From Candidatus Aenigmatarchaeota archaeon (lineage in GTDB: Archaea; Aenigmatarchaeota; Aenigmatarchaeia; QMZP01): 7,361 nt of DNA. The notes below the pieces were generated by a model. That model made no database searches. It was given only the letters and a program-made list of their open reading frames with translations, and was not told where the DNA came from. This document shows, in pieces, positions 1 through 5,700 of the stretch. Position 1 is the stretch's first letter. Every line of letters starts with the position of its first letter. The position numbers and the translations under genes are program-made. The stretch covers positions 60,587 to 67,947 of the forward strand of contig CP070801.1 of the NCBI GenBank assembly GCA_020343575.1. Reading direction: 5' to 3'.

Positions 1-1097
1 CCTATTCTGTATTCATCTGAATGATTCGCGGCAATAAAGTTGCTTGTACCTGTTTCATTGATATTTATAAAAGCGGTCATCGAACCTCCCAACGTATACG
101 TTGCTCTTACCCAAGAGCCCGGATCAACTGAATAGTTGGAGGCAACCTTATACCCTGAGCTGTAAGCTCCAAGGGCATCTAATCCTGGAAAACCTGATAT
201 GGATTCCCTGTATATGTCAGAAGTATAGGTGTTTGTCATGTTTTGCCTTACCAGAATCCAACCACTGATGTTTGAAACATCGAATGTATTGTTAAGATAG
301 AAAAAGTATTCCTTTACAATTTCGGTTCTGTTGGTTTTGTTGTCAGAATCATTCCAGTAAGTCTCGTAACCTGTTTGCCTTACGGTTATTCTCACAGGAC
401 CCTCTATTATAGTTGCATTGCCTCTGAGGTCGTATGTGTAGTTATAATTCCCGTCGGTTATTATTGTGAACTCCCTTGTTTTATCCGAAGCTCCTGATGG
501 GTTGAAAAGGTTAGTCAAATCCTGATCGTTATACGTTACATTCCAAATACCAGATGTGTTTTCTCCTCTTTCCGTATCTATTCTGAAGTTGAGTTGTGTG
601 TTGTTTATTGTGTAGTCTCCATCAGTACCTGTAACGTTCATTCCTGTATCGTAAGTCTCATCTTGTTTCGTCCCGTTCTCTGTTCTATCAAAGTATACAT
701 AAAACTGTCTAAGAGTGTTTGCACTTGTTGTTCCATTCAGAATGAAAACCAGCGTCCCTACCGCATTGTTGGAGGCATTGTAATCTTCTGCTTCATCGAA
801 CTGGCTGGGTATCTCCCCAATGATGTCTCCTGTATCATTATACTCAAAAACCCTTACTGATTGATTATCAAAGGTTCCTGTTGTGTTCATCTGTTCGAAG
901 ATTTGGGTAAAGTTTAGATAATACTCAACAGGCCAGTTAGTTCTATTATAGTCAGATGTATTTACATCTATCTTTATTCTGTAGTGCCAGGTCGAATTGA
1001 ACCACTCGTCACCAACTTCTAGAGAGGTCGTGTATTGGTTACCAAGCACAACTGCCAGTATTAGGAACAAAACCACAAGTATGGCTTTTCTCTTCAT
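1..1097 (-). CDS. Secreted sequon-rich surface protein with DUF2341-like N-terminal region (C-terminus outside window)
   Basis: The frame is open for 365 codons from ATG at 1097 to the left edge with no stop, so the gene is cut by the window. The protein starts MKRKAILVVLFLILAVVLGN: a basic end, then a hydrophobic stretch (residues 6-18), a signal peptide or membrane anchor. At residues 32-44 the mature part reads WFNSTWHYRIKID, the aromatic 'W-x-N-S-x-W-x-Y-R' opening I associate with DUF2341, a beta-sandwich domain of secreted archaeal and bacterial proteins. I count 25 N-x-S/T sequons in 365 residues and no cysteine, which fits an extracellular glycoprotein. All 17 Arg codons are AGA or AGG. 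The start is fixed by a GAGGAGG site four bases upstream and by the ATGA overlap with the coiled-coil gene, so it is probably translationally coupled to it. The surface location is well supported; the DUF2341 assignment is from memory of the motif; the role (adhesin, pilin-like subunit, glycan binding) is unknown. Confidence 0.85.
   Translation of the reverse strand, partial: MKRKAILVVLFLILAVVLGNQYTTSLEVGDEWFNSTWHYRIKIDVNTSDYNRTNWPVEYYLNFTQIFEQMNTTGTFDNQSVRVFEYNDTGDIIGEIPSQFDEAEDYNASNNAVGTLVFILNGTTSANTLRQFYVYFDRTENGTKQDETYDTGMNVTGTDGDYTINNTQLNFRIDTERGENTSGIWNVTYNDQDLTNLFNPSGASDKTREFTIITDGNYNYTYDLRGNATIIEGPVRITVRQTGYETYWNDSDNKTNRTEIVKEYFFYLNNTFDVSNISGWILVRQNMTNTYTSDIYRESISGFPGLDALGAYSSGYKVASNYSVDPGSWVRATYTLGGSMTAFININETGTSNFIAANHSDEYRI
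1041..1097 (-). other. N-terminal signal sequence of the secreted protein (Sec or prepilin-like)
   Basis: Residues 1-19 have three basic residues in the first four positions, then about 13 uncharged hydrophobic residues, then Gly-Asn-Gln. A Sec cleavage near Gly19 is possible. Residues 4-7 (K-A-I-L) also satisfy the general archaeal prepilin pattern, a charged residue plus Gly/Ala before a hydrophobic run, which would leave the hydrophobic stretch on the mature protein. The sequence alone does not decide between these. Confidence 0.7.
1094..1097 (-). other. ATGA stop-start overlap between coiled-coil gene and secreted-protein gene
   Basis: The TGA stop of the coiled-coil gene (1096-1094) shares bases with the ATG of the next gene (1097-1095). 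Four-base ATGA overlaps are typical of translationally coupled operon genes, which implies that both proteins come from one mRNA. Confidence 0.9.
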
Positions 1098-2722
1098 TTA
1101 CCCTCCTCTATCATCTTCTTTGTTTTCTCATAGGCTTCCTTGCTTATCTCACCCTTCTTGTAGGACTCCTCAAGTTCCTCTAACATCTGCTCTTTTCTTT
1201 CCACCTTTGCTGGTTTTTTCTCCTCCACGGGTTTCTTCTCTTCCAGGGGTTTTTCCACAACCTTTTTTTCAACAGGTTTCTCCACTGGTTTTTTCTCTTC
1301 TAACGGAGTCGTGGGTGGGGTTTCTGCGGGCTTCTTTTCCTCTGTGGGTTTTTTCTCCTCCAAGGGTTTCTCCTTCTTAGCCACTGGTTTGGGTACCTCT
1401 GCTGGTTTCTCTTCTTTCACGGGCTCTTCTACAGGGGCAGGGACTCCTACTGGCGCCTGCGACTTCTCTTGGATCTTCTTGTTTATGTTCTCCAGTCTCT
1501 CTGTGTTTATCTTCTTTGCCTTCATGTACTCCTCCTCCTTCATCTCGCCCTTTTTGAACTGTTCCTCTAGGATGCCCAACAATCCTTCTATCTCACTCTT
1601 CTGCTCCTGCAGTTTTATTACCTCTGGGGAAGCGGTGGGTGCTACCACCCCAGCTCCAGATATCTTGGATTCCAATGTGTCTCTGAGCAGATTCAGATCC
1701 TCTTTTTTGGCAAATCCTTCAATCTTTGTGTTCATATTGTCTATAGCCTTCATCATCTCTCTTGAAAGTTCATCTAATGTATCCTGTTTTGCCTTGTACA
1801 GCATAAATTCATCTAGCCTCTTGTTCAGTTCCATAAAGATCGTATCTATTCTGTCTGAAATCCTTCCTATCCTCTTTTCCCTGTTCTCAATCTCAACAAG
1901 CCTCTTTGCAATATTCCTTCCGAAATCAGCAATCTTCTCTAGGCTTCCTATTTTTTTCAGAACCTCCTCAACCTGTGTCATCTTTTTTATGAGGAGGGAT
2001 GTTGTGTCTTCAATCTTTTGTATCTTTGCATCATGCATCTTGACTCGCATATCCTCCTTTCTCAAAAATTTCACAAACTTCTGTGGCTTTAGCTCACCAA
2101 TTGCGGTATTTAATTCAGTAACAATTATCTCCTGTTGACTTGCTTTCCTGTCAAGGGCGCCAATACTCGACCTCATCTCACCTATCTCTTCTGTCAGCCT
2201 CCTTATGGTTTCATCCTCAGAAGCTTTTTCATCCTTTATTGCAGTAAGGAAAGCGTTCATCTTCTCTAGCCTGACCTCCATTTTCTCAACCTTTGGTAGA
2301 ACCTCGAGACCTCCCGGTTTTATCTCTTTTATAAACCTCGAGAGCATGCCCTTTATATCGTCTGCGGAGAATCTCTCTTCCACAGGAGCGGGTTTAGGCA
2401 TCTCAGCAGAAGGTTCAGCAGGCATCTCTCCCTCAAGGGACCTTGATACAGGGACAGGCCCCTCCTCTGCCTCTATAATCTCTCCAACAGTCTTTGGTTT
2501 CTTCACTTCCATCTTGGCTCTCTTAACCACCTTTTTCTCAACCCTCGTTATCTTCCTCTCTATATCCTTCAACTTCTTTTTGTTTTTAGTCTTGACCTCT
2601 TTGTAGTGCTTCTCTGTTATGCCGGCCTCTGAATAAGCCTCTTCCAACGATGATAATAATATCTCAATATCCTCCTTTTGTTTTTGCAATTCAGCCAAAA
2701 TCTCTTCAGGTTTTTTAGCCAT
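1094..2722 (-). CDS. Cytoplasmic coiled-coil protein with three SHOCT-like helical hairpins
   Basis: The protein has 542 residues with no signal peptide, membrane segment or cysteine, so it is probably cytoplasmic. Order: hairpin A at 15-58; a basic then acidic/Pro-rich linker (about 60-115); a long heptad-type helical region (about 120-355) with two similar K-K/R-x-E-D-L/M elements near 221-225 and 339-343; hairpin B at 374-417; an E/K/P-rich spacer (418-508); hairpin C at 511-542, ending at the C-terminus. The hairpins share the pattern L-x-x-L-E-E-x-Y/F...E-x-x-Y...K and resemble SHOCT, a short oligomerisation or docking domain. The central region recalls coiled-coil proteins in archaeal genomes and loosely the FlaC/D/E motility proteins, but I cannot confirm homology. 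The start is ATG at 2722, backed by a GAGGTGA site four bases upstream. It lies 42 bases after the membrane ATPase and overlaps the next gene by four. A scaffold or adaptor role for the ATPase is an inference. The coding call is near certain; the function is unknown. Confidence 0.93.
   Translation of the reverse strand: MAKKPEEILAELQKQKEDIEILLSSLEEAYSEAGITEKHYKEVKTKNKKKLKDIERKITRVEKKVVKRAKMEVKKPKTVGEIIEAEEGPVPVSRSLEGEMPAEPSAEMPKPAPVEERFSADDIKGMLSRFIKEIKPGGLEVLPKVEKMEVRLEKMNAFLTAIKDEKASEDETIRRLTEEIGEMRSSIGALDRKASQQEIIVTELNTAIGELKPQKFVKFLRKEDMRVKMHDAKIQKIEDTTSLLIKKMTQVEEVLKKIGSLEKIADFGRNIAKRLVEIENREKRIGRISDRIDTIFMELNKRLDEFMLYKAKQDTLDELSREMMKAIDNMNTKIEGFAKKEDLNLLRDTLESKISGAGVVAPTASPEVIKLQEQKSEIEGLLGILEEQFKKGEMKEEEYMKAKKINTERLENINKKIQEKSQAPVGVPAPVEEPVKEEKPAEVPKPVAKKEKPLEEKKPTEEKKPAETPPTTPLEEKKPVEKPVEKKVVEKPLEEKKPVEEKKPAKVERKEQMLEELEESYKKGEISKEAYEKTKKMIEEGK
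1097..1192 (-). repeat. SHOCT-like hairpin copy C (residues 511-542, C-terminal)
   Basis: The last 32 residues, from EQMLEELEESYKKGEIS to MIEEGK, are the most canonical copy. SHOCT domains are usually short and C-terminal, as here. It lacks the second-helix extension seen in A and B because the protein ends. Confidence 0.75.
1102..1108 (-). promoter_or_regulatory. Shine-Dalgarno site for the secreted protein, inside the upstream gene
   Basis: The minus strand reads GAGGAGG, then GTAA, then ATG at 1097. This is a strong match to the archaeal anti-Shine-Dalgarno sequence, lies within the last codons of the coiled-coil gene, and settles the start codon of the downstream gene. Confidence 0.85.
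1199..1471 (-). repeat. Glu/Lys/Pro-rich low-complexity spacer (residues 418-508)
   Basis: About 90 residues are dominated by E, K, P and V. The heptapeptide PLEEKKP occurs three times, at residues 453, 473 and 492, a spacing of 20 then 19, with shorter EEKKP and VEKP units between. It is probably an extended, highly charged linker separating hairpins B and C. Repeat number could vary between strains through slippage. Confidence 0.8.
1472..1603 (-). repeat. SHOCT-like hairpin copy B (residues 374-417)
   Basis: This segment starts QKSEIEGLL and ends INKKI. It has a clear turn, K-K-G-E-M, between the helices. It matches copy C at 15 of 32 positions by my hand count, including L-E-E, K-K-G-E, Y and K-x-K-K, so B is closer to C than A is. 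Confidence 0.75.
2549..2680 (-). repeat. SHOCT-like hairpin copy A (residues 15-58)
   Basis: This 44-residue segment, starting QKEDIEILL and ending IERKI, aligns without gaps to copy B (residues 374-417) with 17 of 44 identities by my hand count. Shared positions include QK at the start, I-E, L-L, L-E-E, the central Tyr, an Asn and the closing L-x-x-I-x-x-K-I. It predicts as two helices joined by a short turn. Confidence 0.7.
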
Positions 2723-2764
2723 ATCCTCACCTCACAATTTTATATTAAATCCTCTCCTAATATT
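2723..2764 (-). other. Short intergenic gap between the ATPase gene and the coiled-coil gene
   Basis: The 42 bases hold the Shine-Dalgarno site and an AT-rich stretch (minus strand ATTTAATATAAAATT, about 2737-2751) but no stem-loop and no T-run that would end transcription. Read-through from the ATPase gene is therefore likely. Confidence 0.6.
2727..2733 (-). promoter_or_regulatory. Shine-Dalgarno site for the coiled-coil gene
   Basis: The minus strand reads GAGGTGA, then GGAT, then ATG at 2722. GAGGTGA is a close match to the complement of the archaeal 16S 3' end and fixes the start codon. Its presence argues against leaderless translation and for translation from within a longer transcript. 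Confidence 0.85.
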
Positions 2765-5700
2765 TCAACCTCTAAGCTTTGTAATCTTTGTCTTTGCTGA
2801 GTCTATGTACGTCTTTGCCATTGCGAACATGGTCTGGTTTGTCTTGTCCCTTGCAAGTTTGAGTTCGAATTCAATGTCAGCTGTGTCTATTCCCTTTGTT
2901 TTCAGAGCCTTTTCTCTTTCCTCAAGTCCTACTATCTCCTTGTCGTATTTTATGTACTGTCTTATCTCTTTCTCACTAAGCCTTCCGGTATCATGCAGCA
3001 ATGGTCTGAATTCAATGAAGTATGGTTTACCGTGGTTGTACTCTGCATTCTGCACCATACCGGTCCCTGTCCTCAATTTGCTTATGGTGGATGAATATCT
3101 GAAACCGTACTTCTGGCTGACTCTCCTTATATCTCCTGTGTACTTCGTTCTCAGCTGTATTTCATTTGAAATGTTTGCCCTTATCGCTCCCCTGAAATCC
3201 ATCAATACTTGCGATATCAGCCACAATCCTATACCCCACTTCCTGAACTCTCTGCATCCTCTCTCCAGCGCAACGTATCCACCCTTACCTCCATACTTCG
3301 GAAGCAGTCTGTGGACCTCGTCATAGACTATGAACAGTTTCAATGCCTTTGATTCCGGCCAGGGTATCTTGAATATATCCGATATCGTCTTCCTAACAAA
3401 ATGGTCTAACTGTGTGGGATTCATCTTATTTATGAGGAAGACTGTTATCTCCCCAGGCTTCATATATTTCCTAACATCTATTGTTGTATCCGGATCTGTT
3501 ATCTCGATTATCCTTCCTGTGAACCTCCTCGCATCCTCCGGCTTCAGTCCAAACTTTGGATACAAGTCAAGCATGTGTTTGTCCCTGCAAGGTCTCAGGA
3601 ACCCTGTCCACTGGGCAGTTGGATCGAACACTATTACAGGCGTCTTTCTCTTCAGAAGCTCTTCTGTAACTATCATAGACGAAACGGACTTGCCTGCTCC
3701 TGTTGACCCGGCTGATATACCATGTGTCATGAGCTGTTGCATGTTCCAGTATGCAACAACATCCGTCTCTGCTATCTTACCAACAGGGAATGCATCCGGA
3801 CCTGCCTGTGGAAGCTTCTTGAAATCCAGTGGGAAGATGTACCTGGTTTTCTTCCTCTTTTTCTCCCTATAGTAAGCATAAAATCTACGACCACCGTATA
3901 TAGCAGGAATTATTGCAAAAATAATGAAGTATGTGATCCAGTTCATGAATATTTCCCTTAAAGCAAGCAAGGGGGCTGGTAGTTGAGTAACATCAAAAAC
4001 ATCGCTAGAGGATGCAGATTTGATACCATACCAATATGTAACATTTGCTTCAATCACATACCTATCGTAGGGTGTGTCTCCGGGTATGGTTATATTCCTT
4101 CTCACTGTAAGTTTTTGCTCCACTGCGAGGGTCTCTTCAAATTGCGTTATAATCTTTTCTGTATAAAGGTTCTTTATCTTGTATATGACAACTATGTCTT
4201 CTATTTTCTCTGTTTCTCCCATGTTCAGCAATGTTACTTCAAACTTAAATTCAGCACCAGGAGCGACTGTTTTTGTTAAGGCTCTGATCTGAACATCAAG
4301 CAGTGGTGTTGGGGTCTCCTCGACCCTTATTGTTACAGGGGTCCTATAAGTGTCATTATCTATCGTTGTTATGATGTCACCTGTGTATATTCCCGGGGTT
4401 GTGGTTGGAAGGGTGAAGATTTTTACCTTACCCACACCCGTGGACATGGATGGTATGGTTATGCTTGTTTTTTCAAGTTGGATGAAATCCCATATAAGAC
4501 CCTCAACCTCAAAGTTTGCGGTTATTGTCCTGTACCGGTTGTTCAGGACCTCCATTGAATGAATCTCGTATTCGCCCTGTTTCAGGGTAACGTAGATCAG
4601 AGTGGTTTTTATTTCATACGGAACAACCGGTGCTCCTGGTGGAGCAACAATTGCCGCTCCACCACCCCCACCTCCTGGTATTACTGGTGGAGCCGGTGCT
4701 GCTGGGATGCAATCTTGTGGGCAGTTCCCAACAGATTCTCCATACGCATCCTCGCACACATCGTTACCACATACGTACTCTGCCAGAGCGAATGCACCTG
4801 TGAGGCTTGTTACATTGTCAGACACTATTCCTGTGGTTAAATTCACGTCCGTATCCAGTCTCGTCCAGTTAGAACCACATACCCCCATCACAGTCCAGCC
4901 TGAGCACTGATAGATTCCCAGATACTCAGAAATGAAATCATAATACCTACAGTTGCCTGGTGTCTGGCACTCTGTTGAATTGAAGATTATCTCTCCATAA
5001 CTGTAGTTAAGCTTTGAGGTATTCACATAGTATGCCTTCAGAGACCTCCTCGGTGTCCTGGAGTCGTGTATCTTACCAAACATGACCGGATTGTTAACAT
5101 TGGTTACAAGGCTTGTGTTGTAGGTTATTATCGATTCCTTCCAGAAGTCAACGTTTATTTCGTATTCCCTCGCATCAACGGTCTCATTGTAGTAACATGT
5201 TGTTGAATTTGAACTAAAGTTGAAGGTAACCGTACTCGTTCCTGGTAGATAGAAAGTGAAGTTTATCACTATAGGTGGCTTGCTCAGTCTCTCCTCATCT
5301 CTGGCATAACCAGCAAACCATAAAGCGGGATATATTTCAAACGTCTTCACAGTGTAGTTGGAATTGCCGGCAAGGTCGTATGCTGTTGCATTCACGTAGT
5401 ATATACCAAGCTGCGAGGTGTTGGAGAAGTTCAGTTGGTAGTTGTATACGCTTCCGTTCCTGCTTATGAACTCTGCATCAAAGGTGTCTGTTGCAGCGTT
5501 CGGATACGTGACTTCTATAGTTACATTCTTCACCGCACCACTATCTGTTGCGTTCACATAGAATCTAGCGGTTGTGTTTGCAGGTACCCTTTGTGGAACG
5601 TGTAGCTCAACAAGTGGCGGATATGGGTCCATGTATATTATCGCCTTTCCTTCATAGTCTGATAATCTTAGGCTCAGGTTTGTGTAGTAGGCTGTCACGT

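Noticed and set aside
91..102. Perfect 12-base palindrome AACGTATACGTT
   Set aside because: It sits inside the coding frame (Ala-Thr-Tyr-Thr-Leu region) with no partner site nearby, so it is most likely chance.
594..860. Plus-strand 88-codon open frame in the leftmost 1.1 kb
   Set aside because: The minus strand is a continuous 365-codon coding frame through this stretch with a signal sequence and sequons. The plus-strand product is a Cys/Ile/Val-rich mirror.
1311..2138. 275-codon open frame on the plus strand
   Set aside because: It lies fully antisense to the coiled-coil gene. Its Ser/Phe-rich product is the expected mirror of E/K-rich codons, and no ribosome site precedes it.
1094..2722. 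TonB-like or SMC-like identity for the coiled-coil protein
   Set aside because: The EKP-rich part recalls TonB spacers, but there is no N-terminal membrane anchor or TonB C-terminal domain, and there is no Walker A or hinge for an SMC protein.
2737..2751. TATA-box-like AT-rich stretch before the coiled-coil gene
   Set aside because: A TATA box here would place the transcription start at or about the ATG and bypass the strong Shine-Dalgarno site. The AT-rich run is too short and degenerate to call a promoter, and read-through from the upstream gene is simpler.
2805..3872. Two long plus-strand open frames opposite the ATPase domain
   Set aside because: The minus strand here carries intact Walker A, Walker B and sensor motifs with archaeal codon use. 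The plus-strand products show no domain logic and are shadows.
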